64,000 bases of DNA from an uncultured Tateyamaria sp. Its GTDB lineage: Bacteria; Pseudomonadota; Alphaproteobacteria; Rhodobacterales; Rhodobacteraceae. Position numbers and translations under genes: made by a program. How positions within the stretch are numbered: the stretch's first letter is position 1; each line of letters opens with the position of its first letter. Under the pieces are notes generated by a model, which worked only from the letters and a program-made list of their open reading frames with translations, had not been told where the DNA came from and did not search any database. This document shows positions 1 through 7,836 of the stretch, piece by piece. The stretch covers positions 372,001 to 436,000 of the forward strand of contig NZ_CANNCF010000002.1 in the NCBI RefSeq assembly GCF_947503045.1, given 5' to 3'.

Positions 1-1
1 C

Positions 2-583
2 CCCGAATGCGGTCTGGTCGCGATCCTGGATGCGGACAAGGAAGGGTTCCTGCGCTCCGAAACCTCGCTGGTGCAGACCATCGGGCGCGCCGCACGCAAC
101 GCCGATGGGCGGGTGATCATGTATGCCGACAAGGTGACGGGGTCGATGGAGCGCGCACTGGCCGAAACCGACCGCCGCCGCGCCAAGCAGATGGCCTATA
201 ACGAAGAACACGGCATCACCCCGTCCACGGTCAAAAAGAACGTCGAGGATGTGCTGAAAGGCCTCTACAAAGGCGACACCGACCAGTCCCGCGTCACCGC
301 CAAGATCGACCCCGGGATGGCGGGCGGCAACCTGCAAACGGTGCTGGACGGGTTGCGCAGCGACATGCGCAAAGCAGCCGAGAACCTCGAATTCGAAGAG
401 GCCGCACGGCTACGGGACGAGGTGAAACGGCTGGAAGCGGTGGATCTGGTCGTGGCGGATGACCCTCTGGCGCGGCAATACGCGGTGGAAAAGGCCGTGG
501 GCGATGCGCAGAAGGCGAGCGGTCGGAGTACGGCGGGCCGGGCTGGGCAACGCGGCGGGAATGTGAAGCGGCGGGGGCGGTAG
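2..583 (+). CDS. uvrB: UvrABC system protein B, C-terminal part (partial)
   Basis: This is the last 193 residues of the UvrB DNA helicase of nucleotide excision repair; the 5' part lies before the window. The fragment opens in helicase motif VI (QTIGRAARN at about residues 25-33). It then has the YNEEHGITP linker typical of UvrB and ends in a UVR motif (about residues 115-150, core EFEEAARLRDEVKRLE), which in the family binds UvrC. The C-terminal tail is short, basic and Gly/Arg-rich (GRAGQRGGNVKRRGR). The gene is followed by an abrupt change to AT-rich sequence, so the uvrB 3' end marks one boundary of a possible insertion. The frame and family are unambiguous. Confidence 0.96.
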   Translation, partial: PECGLVAILDADKEGFLRSETSLVQTIGRAARNADGRVIMYADKVTGSMERALAETDRRRAKQMAYNEEHGITPSTVKKNVEDVLKGLYKGDTDQSRVTAKIDPGMAGGNLQTVLDGLRSDMRKAAENLEFEEAARLRDEVKRLEAVDLVVADDPLARQYAVEKAVGDAQKASGRSTAGRAGQRGGNVKRRGR

Positions 584-651
584 TTAACACTTCGATAACT
601 GTTTCGTGCCATCAATTTAACAATCAGTTGATCCGTGTTAAGGATGAGACC

Positions 652-792
652 ATGTCAGACGCAAAAGCCGATATTCTCGAAACGCTTGATCGAATAGAAC
701 GTTCGCGTAGGATACAACCTAGTCGCACTGTTTTTTGGAGTCTTTGCACGATAGTGTTGATATGTTTGATGGTCGCCGCCATACTCTCCTAG
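652..792 (+). CDS. Small single-span membrane protein, 46 aa, unknown
   Basis: The ORF has an ATG preceded by an AAGGA ribosome site about 8 nt upstream. It encodes a charged N-terminal segment (DILETLDRIERSRR) and one hydrophobic segment (about residues 28-45), then stops with TAG directly after the membrane span. The next ORF (838) is in the same frame, and its start resembles this protein: D-[IV]-L-x-x-L-x-x-I-E followed by a membrane span. The two are therefore either tandem paralogues or one gene cut by an amber codon. Base composition is markedly AT-richer than the neighbours. Function is unknown. Confidence 0.55.
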   Translation: MSDAKADILETLDRIERSRRIQPSRTVFWSLCTIVLICLMVAAILS

Positions 793-837
793 GTTGGTTG
801 TGGGAGCAATAGATCGGCAACAGATTTTGAAAAGGAC

Positions 838-1356
838 GTGCTGCAACGCCTGTCCTCTATTGAAGCAAACGATAAGCATAAAATCACTTATGGAACTCTT
901 TTTTTGGGCATTGGGTTTTTGATTGCTGCGATTTTAGCAGGAAACTTTGCAATTCAAAAACATAGCGCGTCAGAAATCCGTTTTCAATTAAACACTGCGA
1001 TTGATAGTGCGATGCAGGAGTCAAACAGAAAAGTTGCTGCGGCTATCGAGAATCAGTTCGATCTTCAACGCGATACGATTTTTGATCAATTGGCTTCTTT
1101 TCAGTTTGCACCGCTGGGTTACCCGTCAGCGGAAGGCGGAATGCAGGTTTGGACCGGAATAGACACCAAAGGTGTTGCTTCAACGCCTAAAATCTACGTA
1201 GCAGACCAAGAGTCGAAGGCTCTTCTTTTGTCAGAATGGGGTCAAATCGTTTCTGAGTGGCAATTAACACAAGATACAGCATCCTATGACTTAAAAGAGT
1301 TATTCATTCAAAACGAAACAGGAGAGTTTGTGCCTGCTTTTCCGGACTTAGAGTAA
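838..1356 (+). CDS. Membrane-anchored protein of unknown function, 172 aa
   Basis: The predicted protein has a short cytoplasmic head (LQRLSSIEANDK), one membrane span at about residues 17-37 and a soluble domain of about 130 residues that would face the periplasm. The only in-frame start after the preceding TAG is GTG 838. Its purine-rich AAAAGGAC sequence sits almost against the GTG, so initiation looks poor. Readthrough or fusion with the 46-aa ORF upstream in the same frame is possible. No known domain was recognised in the soluble part. Codon use is AT-rich and Lys/Asn/Gln-rich, unlike the GC-rich surroundings, which suggests acquired DNA between uvrB and position 1400. Confidence 0.6.
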   Translation: MLQRLSSIEANDKHKITYGTLFLGIGFLIAAILAGNFAIQKHSASEIRFQLNTAIDSAMQESNRKVAAAIENQFDLQRDTIFDQLASFQFAPLGYPSAEGGMQVWTGIDTKGVASTPKIYVADQESKALLLSEWGQIVSEWQLTQDTASYDLKELFIQNETGEFVPAFPDLE

Positions 1357-1402
1357 ACGGGTAAATCTGCTCGTGCGGGTTTAGGTACTAGGTCTCGGCT
1401 TG

Positions 1403-1570
1403 GTGGCGCATATCGCCCGGCGGCACCGCCGGGCAGCGCCCGACCTCCCCCCGGGAGGGCACTATTGTCGATGTCACCAGCCACCCATCCCACATCCAGG
1501 CTTCAAAGCCATCCAGCAAACCAACTGAACCAAAGCGCCCACCCAGGTCGGGCGCCGCCCTACGCTCCAA
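1403..1570. repeat. GC-rich intergenic inverted repeats
   Basis: This gene-free stretch holds a hairpin at 1416-1433 (CCCGGCGG, 2-nt gap, CCGCCGGG) and an 11-bp perfect inverted pair, GCGCCCGACCT (1436-1446) and AGGTCGGGCGC (1545-1555). No ORF with a ribosome site and no RNA gene was recognised. It marks the return from the AT-rich island to normal composition. Confidence 0.45.
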
Positions 1571-1615
1571 CAGTCACCGTTGGCCTGACGCATCAACCGG
1601 ACTACCTTTGACCGC

Positions 1616-2035
1616 ATGCGCCACATCCTCCCCCTCTTCCTCCTCACCACCCCGGCCCACGCGTGGGAGTTCACCCCAACCCCCATCTGCACCCTCACAC
1701 ACACCGAGGCGAGCGCCGCGGTCACCGTCACCTATGACCACACCACCAGCCTCTATGCGATCAAGGTCACAACGCCGCAGAACTGGCCCACAGCCCCCGC
1801 CTTTTCCATCCGATTTGACGGGCCGCGCGCGGGCATCATCTCGACCCAGCGGCATCAGACGGACGGCCCGACCCTCACCGTAACGGACTCCGGCTTTGGC
1901 AACGTGCTGGACGGGCTCGAGTTCAACATCTCCGCCACCGCCTTCACCGCGACCAATGCGGCGACGGTCTCGCTCGACGGCGCGGCGGGCCCCGTCCAGC
2001 AGTTCCGCGCCTGCACGGCAGCCCCGCTGACCTGA
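1616..2035 (+). CDS. Small exported protein of unknown function, 139 aa
   Basis: The N-terminus is a short Sec signal peptide (about residues 1-16, ending THA-WEF or AHA). The mature protein is Thr/Ser/Ala-rich with two Cys residues (one near residue 25, one near residue 133) that could form a disulfide. The pattern of alternating short hydrophobic stretches suggests an all-beta periplasmic domain. No family was recognised. It is monocistronic: the upstream region is an intergenic repeat zone, and the downstream region carries a composite regulatory-like element (2045-2116). Confidence 0.65.
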   Translation: MRHILPLFLLTTPAHAWEFTPTPICTLTHTEASAAVTVTYDHTTSLYAIKVTTPQNWPTAPAFSIRFDGPRAGIISTQRHQTDGPTLTVTDSGFGNVLDGLEFNISATAFTATNAATVSLDGAAGPVQQFRACTAAPLT

Positions 2036-2044
2036 GGCCAAAGG

Positions 2045-2116
2045 TTAACAAAGGGCTAAATCGCCTCTGTAAGCCCTTGATTTATATGAGGGCCATACCT
2101 GTCCCAGCGTGGGACA
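2045..2116 (+). repeat. Composite element copy A: CtrA-like box plus TGTCCCA palindrome
   Basis: The element contains TTAA-N7-CTAA (2045-2059), 9 nt, GTAA (2069-2072), TTGATTT and, exactly 27 nt after GTAA, the perfect palindrome TGTCCCAGCGTGGGACA (2100-2116; 7-bp arms, GCG centre). Copies B (22397-22468) and C (62295-62361) have the same order. Copies A and B have identical spacing throughout and also share CGCCTCTGTAA and a later GTCCGGAAT. The element lies between an exported-protein gene and the small transporter gene at 2252. The function is not known to me; regulator binding or a dispersed element are the leading options. Confidence 0.7.
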
Positions 2117-2251
2117 CCCTCAATCCACACATGCAGGCAGGGGTCCGGAATACCCCACTACGCCCACACGTCCGGGTGGTCTAACCTGACGTCCATTACA
2201 TTTCAGCACCGCCTCAAGATCCGCATCGCGCATTCAAAAAAGGCGAATTTC

Positions 2252-2590
2252 ATGACCCATTTACTCTTCGGCTTCGGCTTTACCCTCATCACCGCCATGA
2301 TCGTGATCATCGGCGACACTGCCATCAAATATGCCGCCGACGGAAACCAGCACATGTGGTCCGGCCTCGTCGTGCTGGGCTGCGTCCTCTATGCCATTTC
2401 GGCGCTGTTCTGGTTCTTTGCCATGCAGCACGTCACGCTGGTGCAGGCGGGTGTCGCCTATTCCATGATCACCCTGCTGGCGTTGGCCCTGATCGGCGCG
2501 CTCTGGTTCGACGAGGCGCTGCATTTCCGGGAATATGCCGGGCTCGCCTGCGCCCTGCTCGCCATGGTTCTGCTCAGCCGCGTGGCCTAG
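2252..2590 (+). CDS. Small EamA/SMR-like membrane protein, 112 aa
   Basis: The protein has four hydrophobic segments (about residues 4-24, 34-54, 62-82 and 92-110). The DTAIKYAADG and LWFDEALHFREYAG motifs recall one EamA (drug/metabolite transporter) repeat or a small multidrug resistance subunit. Such half-size proteins work as dimers. The ATG is preceded by AAAAAAGGCG. It is monocistronic, downstream of the composite element at 2045-2116, which may carry its promoter or operator. The substrate cannot be told from the sequence. Confidence 0.75.
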   Translation: MTHLLFGFGFTLITAMIVIIGDTAIKYAADGNQHMWSGLVVLGCVLYAISALFWFFAMQHVTLVQAGVAYSMITLLALALIGALWFDEALHFREYAGLACALLAMVLLSRVA

Positions 2591-2632
2591 AAGGTCGCGT
2601 CGCTCGCCCGAATTCATCGGCACAACTGCGTT

Positions 2633-3103
2633 TCACCAGTGCCGCGTGCCCGGCCCGCCCTTGATCCGGCCTTCCAGGTTCGGCGTGACCCAGCCGCCGT
2701 AAAAGTCGCCCGGCTGCGGCAAAACCCGGACGGCGCCGACAAAACAGGCCTCCATCCGCGCTGCATAAAAGGCCAGATGATCCTTGAGGGGCGCAAAGCG
2801 CGCGTCCGGCTTGGGATAGCTCCAAGCCGCCGCCTCGGCCACCACGCCACCCGCCGTCAGCGTCCAATAGGCCGCGCGCCCTTTCCATTCGCAAAAGGAC
2901 GACCCGGCCGAGGGCGCAATCGCGCAGGTGACGTCTGCCCGCGGCAGATAATAGCTGGGCGCATGATGGGTTTCGAGGACGCGCAGGGCGGAAGTCGTAT
3001 CGGCAATCACCGCACCCCCCAGCATCACCCGCACCCGCTGCGGCACAGGCTCAAGGGCGGGTGGACGCGGATAGGATTGAACGTTTTCGACCAGCAATTC
3101 CAT
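2633..3103 (-). CDS. DUF427 domain protein
   Basis: This is a 156-residue DUF427-type protein. The opening ENVQSYPRPPALEPV, the VIADTTSALRVLETHHAPSYY strand-rich centre and the FCEWKGRAAYW block are characteristic of the family, whose biochemical role is unsettled. A longer ORF begins at 3124, but the Met at 3103 fits the usual start of the family just before the YPRPP segment. It faces the OMP gene at 3211 divergently, with about 100 nt between them. Confidence 0.85.
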   Translation of the reverse strand: MELLVENVQSYPRPPALEPVPQRVRVMLGGAVIADTTSALRVLETHHAPSYYLPRADVTCAIAPSAGSSFCEWKGRAAYWTLTAGGVVAEAAAWSYPKPDARFAPLKDHLAFYAARMEACFVGAVRVLPQPGDFYGGWVTPNLEGRIKGGPGTRHW

Positions 3104-3210
3104 GGCCAGACAGATAATCCGCACGAGCCCGTTGGCGAGTGCATCCTAACGGAATGTTAACCAAGATGCGGTCGTAGTCAGGTTCGATTAACCATTTTGG
3201 ACCGCACTGG

Positions 3211-3870
3211 ATGCGCCTCCCCTTGCTGCTCGCTCTTCTGCTGTTGCCCCTGCCCGCCGGGGCGGGGGCGTGGATGCGCGATGAGGGCAAGACGTTCCTG
3301 TCCTTCGGGGCAACGGTGGACGAGGACCAGCGCGTGGACGGGTCGATCTATGTCGAACACGGGCTGCGTCCCAAGCTGACGCTTGGGTTCAAGGCGGACA
3401 TGGCGATGGACATGACAACGGGCCAACCCGGCGACGGCACCGCATTCATTTTCCTGCGCAAGCCGATCCCGACCGGCGACCGGGCCTACAAACTGGCCTA
3501 CGAGGTTGGGGTGGGCGGCACCTTTGGCAGTGAAACGGTCCCCCTTGTGCGTGCGGGCCTCAGCTTTGGGCGTGGAGTCACGGTGTGGGGCAAATCCGGA
3601 TGGGTAACGCTCGACACAGCGGTCGAGTGGGAAACCCAAAGCGAAGAGGCGACATTCAAAGTGGACGGAACGGTGGGGCTCACGCTGTCAGATCACTTCC
3701 AGGTCATGATGCAGGTGTTCTGGAGCCGGTCGGAGATCGATCAGGCGACCACTCTGGCGCCCTCATTGATCTGGCGGCCCAAACCCGAGGGGTCGACGCG
3801 CTACCAGCTTGGCGTCGAATCCGAAGAAGGGATTGTCGCGCTCAAACTGGGCTTGTGGCGCGACTTTTGA
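3211..3870 (+). CDS. Outer-membrane beta-barrel-like protein, 219 aa
   Basis: A Sec signal peptide (about residues 1-20, cleavage near AGA-WMR) is followed by many amphipathic strands separated by short turns (for example LRPKLTLGFKADMAMDM and AYKLAYEVGVGG). It ends with Phe (LGLWRDF), as outer-membrane barrels often do. Size fits an 8-10-stranded barrel. No specific family name is certain. It is monocistronic and convergent with the beta-helix gene at 3908. Confidence 0.7.
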   Translation: MRLPLLLALLLLPLPAGAGAWMRDEGKTFLSFGATVDEDQRVDGSIYVEHGLRPKLTLGFKADMAMDMTTGQPGDGTAFIFLRKPIPTGDRAYKLAYEVGVGGTFGSETVPLVRAGLSFGRGVTVWGKSGWVTLDTAVEWETQSEEATFKVDGTVGLTLSDHFQVMMQVFWSRSEIDQATTLAPSLIWRPKPEGSTRYQLGVESEEGIVALKLGLWRDF

Positions 3871-3907
3871 CGCCGGGCAGGTTCAGGCACCCGCCCGGCA
3901 GCAATGA

Positions 3908-6193
3908 TCAGTCCTTGTCCATGCGCACCATGGCACGGATCTGGCCACGCACGGTCGAGGCGAACTCCAGCGTGAATTGATCCTCGTTTGCGCCCACCCG
4001 GCCCTTGCCCACAGGGTTTTCATAGACGCGGGCGTTGGACGTGTTGCGGATGTCTCCGGTCAAGGCAACCGAGTCCACGAACTGGCAAAAGCTCTCAAAG
4101 GGCAGCTGCTTGTTGGTGTCGATGGTCCAGATCTTGGCGTTGGTGTTCTGATCATGGGCCACCAGCAGTGGGTTCGAGGCCTGCTCTTCCACGTTGTGAT
4201 AGGAATTGCCCTCGAAATAGACAGAGCGATTTCGATCGTGGTTCAGATCGGCAAAGCTGGTGTCGACACGCTCGGCCCGGGTCATCGTCCCGTTGATACA
4301 GCGGAAGCGGTTGCCGGTGACCGAAACGCCATTCAGGAAATGCCCCGATCCGTGGGGTTTGACCACCAGATAGCTGAACCAGTCGGCCACATCGCTGGCC
4401 AGGAACACGTTGTCGGTCAGGCTGAACGAGCTGAACGAAAACCCGGCCGTAAACTGCGGTGTGGGGTCACGCTCATTTGTCCACTCGATAAAGCAGTTAT
4501 CGACATAGTTGCCGCTGATCACACTGGCGGTGAAGTTGTCCTGAAGGACAATGCCCGCCGTGCGAATTCCGCCCGACACACCGTCACCCTGGAAAAAGTG
4601 GTTGCCCATGATCAAGTGGTTCTGCCCAGCCGCACAGATGAAATGACGGAACTGCGTGGCCCGGCAATCGCGGATCTTGGCGTCGTTGGAATTCACGTTC
4701 AGCCCGATGGATGTGCGCTGATCCACTGTCTCGCTTTCTTCGGTGGACAGGAACTGGCACCGGTCGATCAGGATGCCCTGACACCCGCCGCCAATCGAGG
4801 TCAGACCGCGATCCAAGGGGCGGCTGATAAAGCACTCCTGAAGCTCGAATGTCGGCCCTGCCGGGGCCAGCATGATGCCGCTGCACTTGCCGTTGCACTG
4901 GAACTCGATGCTGCTCATGTTGAACTTGGACAGCTTGGAAAAACCGCTCAGATCGACAAGGTACTGGAAGCGTCGAAAGGTGTAGTTCTGCGTGCCAACC
5001 GCATCGAAGATCGGCGCGTTCAGTGTGATTTCCTGTGCGGCGACATTGACCTCGCGCACATAGATTTCACGGCCCACACCATTGCCCTCGACCAGTGACC
5101 CGACCTCGATATTGGCCGCGTTGGTCACGTTGGTCAGCGTCCGCGTGTTGGAGGTGCTGTAGGTCGCCTGGCTGGTCGTCACCACAGTGTCCCAGTTGTC
5201 GCCGACGGCCTCGATCTGCCCATTTCGGATCACCCGGCGGGTGTTGAACTGGTCCCGGTTCGGAACGGCGGCCTGCATATCGATGGGGCCATCGACCTGC
5301 ACCCGACGACCACCCAGGTCCAGGCTATCGTGATCCGAACTGTTCAACAGGGCCTGAAACGCCTTGCGAAAGGCGACCCCTTCGTCGCCAAAGGCTTCGA
5401 TGTAGGTGGGCAGATCAAAGCTCTTGCGCAGCAGGAACATCTTGTCGACAGGCATATCAATCTGCCCCTCGAACTTCACCTGATGATCAAGGGCAACGTC
5501 CTTTTCCAACCGGAACGTCCCGGCAGGCACCAGAATGGTGCGCCCCGCCGCCGCCGCATTGGCCGCGTCAAAGGCGTCGCTGTCATCGGTCACCCCGTCA
5601 CCCACGGCACCAAAGTCGCGCACATCCACGCTCGACACGATGTCGCGCAGAAAGACCGAGGTGATGTCTTCGATCTCGATGTCATCAAGACGTACGATGC
5701 CGCCATTGGGGCCGGACAGTGTGATGCCGAAATGGCCATAAACCGGCTCAGAGCCCCAGACCATGTCCACGCCGCCGCGATTGCCCGCCCCGACGATGGC
5801 GGACACTTCGACCACCTCACCGTAGCTGGTCAAAGTGCGCACATTCGCATTCGTGGTCACACCGGTGACTTCCGATCCGTCACCGCGCGCCGCATAGCCC
5901 GAAATGCGCACCTCGGGCAAACTGCCGCTGATCGCCTTGATCCGGGCGGTGACGCGCAGATAGCAGCCGGGTAGCAAGGGCGTTTCGCCCATGTATCGCA
6001 CCCGCGTAAATGTCTCTGTCTTCTGCAATTCCAGACAACCGCCGAAATCCTGATCGGCGGGAGTAAAGGCCGCATTGGCCGCATTGAGATAGGTGTCAGA
6101 GCCCGGCGTCCCATCCCCGCTCGACCAAACATCCAGACCGTTCGCAAAGGCCGGCGGCATCAGCAGCACGCCATCAGTGATCGCCTTGTTCAT
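3908..6193 (-). CDS. Pectate-lyase-3-type right-handed beta-helix protein
   Basis: The protein has 761 residues. An N-terminal region of about 190 residues (carbohydrate-binding or jelly-roll-like) is followed by the VRDFGAVGDGVTDDSDAF block (about residues 192-209), the hallmark of pectate_lyase_3/glycosyl hydrolase 28-like domains. After this come long Asn/Gly-rich beta-helix coils (GNYVDN, SVTGNRF, VYFEGNSYHN). No Sec signal is visible at the chosen start. ATG 6193 is preceded by AAGGGATG, whereas the upstream extension to 6253 is weaker. Family members act on polysaccharides or serve as phage/tail-spike-like adhesins; which applies here is unknown. The gene is divergent from the B12 regulator gene. 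Confidence 0.82.
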   Translation of the reverse strand: MNKAITDGVLLMPPAFANGLDVWSSGDGTPGSDTYLNAANAAFTPADQDFGGCLELQKTETFTRVRYMGETPLLPGCYLRVTARIKAISGSLPEVRISGYAARGDGSEVTGVTTNANVRTLTSYGEVVEVSAIVGAGNRGGVDMVWGSEPVYGHFGITLSGPNGGIVRLDDIEIEDITSVFLRDIVSSVDVRDFGAVGDGVTDDSDAFDAANAAAAGRTILVPAGTFRLEKDVALDHQVKFEGQIDMPVDKMFLLRKSFDLPTYIEAFGDEGVAFRKAFQALLNSSDHDSLDLGGRRVQVDGPIDMQAAVPNRDQFNTRRVIRNGQIEAVGDNWDTVVTTSQATYSTSNTRTLTNVTNAANIEVGSLVEGNGVGREIYVREVNVAAQEITLNAPIFDAVGTQNYTFRRFQYLVDLSGFSKLSKFNMSSIEFQCNGKCSGIMLAPAGPTFELQECFISRPLDRGLTSIGGGCQGILIDRCQFLSTEESETVDQRTSIGLNVNSNDAKIRDCRATQFRHFICAAGQNHLIMGNHFFQGDGVSGGIRTAGIVLQDNFTASVISGNYVDNCFIEWTNERDPTPQFTAGFSFSSFSLTDNVFLASDVADWFSYLVVKPHGSGHFLNGVSVTGNRFRCINGTMTRAERVDTSFADLNHDRNRSVYFEGNSYHNVEEQASNPLLVAHDQNTNAKIWTIDTNKQLPFESFCQFVDSVALTGDIRNTSNARVYENPVGKGRVGANEDQFTLEFASTVRGQIRAMVRMDKD

Positions 6194-6313
6194 CCATACA
6201 TCCCTTTTTGCAGGGGCCGGAGGTCCGGCCTGTTCGGAGAGGGGAAGTATCAACGAGGAGTTAATGAGGGGTCATGGGGTCGTGCGCTCTGCCCGGGCAA
6301 CAGGCAACAGGTA

Positions 6314-6331
6314 TGTAAACTAAAGTTGACA
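6314..6331 (+). promoter_or_regulatory. PpsR/CrtJ-like dyad TGT-N12-ACA overlapping a -35 box
   Basis: TGTAAACTAAAGTTGACA matches the PpsR consensus TGT-N12-ACA. Its symmetry is wider than the consensus needs: TGT-n-AACT-nn-AGTT-n-ACA. The last six bases form a perfect sigma70 -35 hexamer (TTGACA, 6326-6331); a weak -10 (CTAACG, 6349-6354) follows at 17 nt. It is directly upstream of the AerR/PpaA-like gene. TGT-N12-ACA alone is expected several times by chance in 64 kb, so position and extended symmetry carry the argument. Confidence 0.5.
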
Positions 6332-6423
6332 TATTGAGGCGCACTGCCCTAACGTCAGCAATGCACTCAGGCGACGGTCCGATCACCGGATTCGGCCCTG
6401 TTTCGGCGGCGGGGATCACGGAC

Positions 6424-7242
6424 ATGATGGACACGACCCGACAGTTTTCCAGTGATGTCTATCAAAAGACGCACACAGACGTGCGCAGTCTCAAGGCGAA
6501 ACTGCCCGAGGACTCAATTGGCAGCATCGTCGAGGAAATCCTGAACCGCATCAAATCGCGTGGCCAAGTCAGCGGCGACTCGATCAACGCCCCCTCCCCG
6601 GAACGGGTGGAAAAACTGGCCTACGCGCTCATTTCAGACGACGATCAGGAAGGGGCACGTTTCATTCAGGACGTCCGCGAAGATGGGGCCAGCCTCGAGG
6701 CCGTCTACCTCGCCTACCTCGCGCAGGCGGCCTACCGCCTGGGCGAATGGTGGACGGATGATCATGTGTCCTTTGTCGAGGTCACAGTCGGCACCAGTCG
6801 CATCTATTCCATCATGCGCGGGCTCAGCCACCTTTTCACTCCGCGTTGGCCCGTCGAAGTGAAATCCGCCGTCTTTGCGACCGTCCCGGGCGAAACCCAC
6901 GTGCTGGGCATACGCATGGCACGCGATCTGTTCAGCAAGGAAGGCTGGGACATCGATCTGAAAATCGGCAAGGACCATGACACGCTGGTCGACGAAATCG
7001 CGCACCTCGACTGCACGGTCATCGGCCTGTCTGCGGCAGGCGGACACTCCGCCGCGGCTCTAGCCAAGCTGGTGCTCGCCCTGCGGATCAGCAACCCCGG
7101 CGCACAAATATTCCTGAGCGGCAATATTGTGAATGACGCAAGCGACCTCGTCGCCCTCATGGATCTTGACGGCATCGCCACCGACGCCGACGCGGCGCGC
7201 AAGATCATGAATGCCGCCTGGCAAAACGCGCACCGCGCATAG
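6424..7242 (+). CDS. Cobalamin-binding regulator, AerR/PpaA-like
   Basis: The 272-residue protein has two parts: a helical N-terminal half (about residues 1-125, including YLAQAAYRLGEWWTDDHVSF) and a C-terminal B12-binding Rossmann-type domain (VPGETHVLGIRMARDLF, then CTVIGLSAAGGHS, then GAQIFLSGNIVND). The order is that of the PpaA/AerR anti-repressors that control PpsR-regulated photosynthesis genes. The usual DxHxxG motif is changed (GETHVLG), as is common in this subgroup. The start is placed at ATG-ATG 6424, since the predicted promoter would initiate near 6361 and the TTG at 6334 lies inside it. No photosynthesis genes are in the window. Confidence 0.72.
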   Translation: MMDTTRQFSSDVYQKTHTDVRSLKAKLPEDSIGSIVEEILNRIKSRGQVSGDSINAPSPERVEKLAYALISDDDQEGARFIQDVREDGASLEAVYLAYLAQAAYRLGEWWTDDHVSFVEVTVGTSRIYSIMRGLSHLFTPRWPVEVKSAVFATVPGETHVLGIRMARDLFSKEGWDIDLKIGKDHDTLVDEIAHLDCTVIGLSAAGGHSAAALAKLVLALRISNPGAQIFLSGNIVNDASDLVALMDLDGIATDADAARKIMNAAWQNAHRA

Positions 7243-7266
7243 GGCCTCTTGGGCCAAGGGCTGTGG

Positions 7267-7692
7267 CTACACGGTCAAATGCCGCGCCCGCGCACCGCGC
7301 TCAATGGCCGATGCATGCAACCGGTCAATCTCCAGCTCATAACGCATCTCTTCCAGCAGACGCAGTTCCGTCTCGTCCAGCGTCCCATCCGCTGCGGCCA
7401 CGTCACAGGCCAGGGCATAGGCGGTTTCATACAGCCGATCCGGCAGCGCCTCCCGGACAAGGCCAAACAGGGCATCCAGCCCGTCTTCCTGCTCGAATAG
7501 ATCAAACACGGTCTGCGCCACCACGTTCATGCGGTCAGGATCGTAGCTCGCAAAGATCGGCAAATGGTTCACGGCCGAATTGATCTTGACCAGTTCAGCG
7601 GTGCGGATGTCCTCATCCGACGCCGAAATGGCGATCATCACCGCCACAAGGGCGTCCTGCGGCGTCAGGCTCAGCTGTTCGGTCTCGGACAT
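7267..7692 (-). CDS. TerB-like (tellurite resistance TerB family) protein
   Basis: This is an acidic, all-helical protein of 141 residues. The pattern ALVAVMIAISASDEDIRTAELVKI and a second copy-like helix pair (ALACDVAAADGTLDETELRLLE) match the TerB/DjlA-N fold, where acidic Asp/Glu residues in loops (SDEDIR, ADGTLDE) form metal-binding-like sites. ATG 7692 has AGGAAG upstream, and the longer ORF to 8205 runs against lysK and is discarded. It is divergent from lysK. Its link to tellurite is by family name only. Confidence 0.82.
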   Translation of the reverse strand: MSETEQLSLTPQDALVAVMIAISASDEDIRTAELVKINSAVNHLPIFASYDPDRMNVVAQTVFDLFEQEDGLDALFGLVREALPDRLYETAYALACDVAAADGTLDETELRLLEEMRYELEIDRLHASAIERGARARHLTV

Positions 7693-7836
7693 CGGTCTTC
7701 CTTTCCACTTCGGCACCCCCTCAATATTGACGGCTGCCCCCCCTCGCAATAGGTAGCGGCGGGATGATGCGCACAACAGGGCGCGTCGAATTGCCCTCCG
7801 CGACGGGCGGCAGGACATGAATTGGGACAATACCTT

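Noticed and set aside
3977-5098. Plus-strand ORF of 373 codons opposite the beta-helix gene
   Set aside because: The opposite strand has the GDGVTDD motif and regular beta-helix repeats; the antisense product has no domain.
7727-7755. Possible sigma70 promoter (TTGACG, 17 nt, TAGGTA) before lysK
   Set aside because: The -10 is poor and there is no second support; listed here rather than as a feature.
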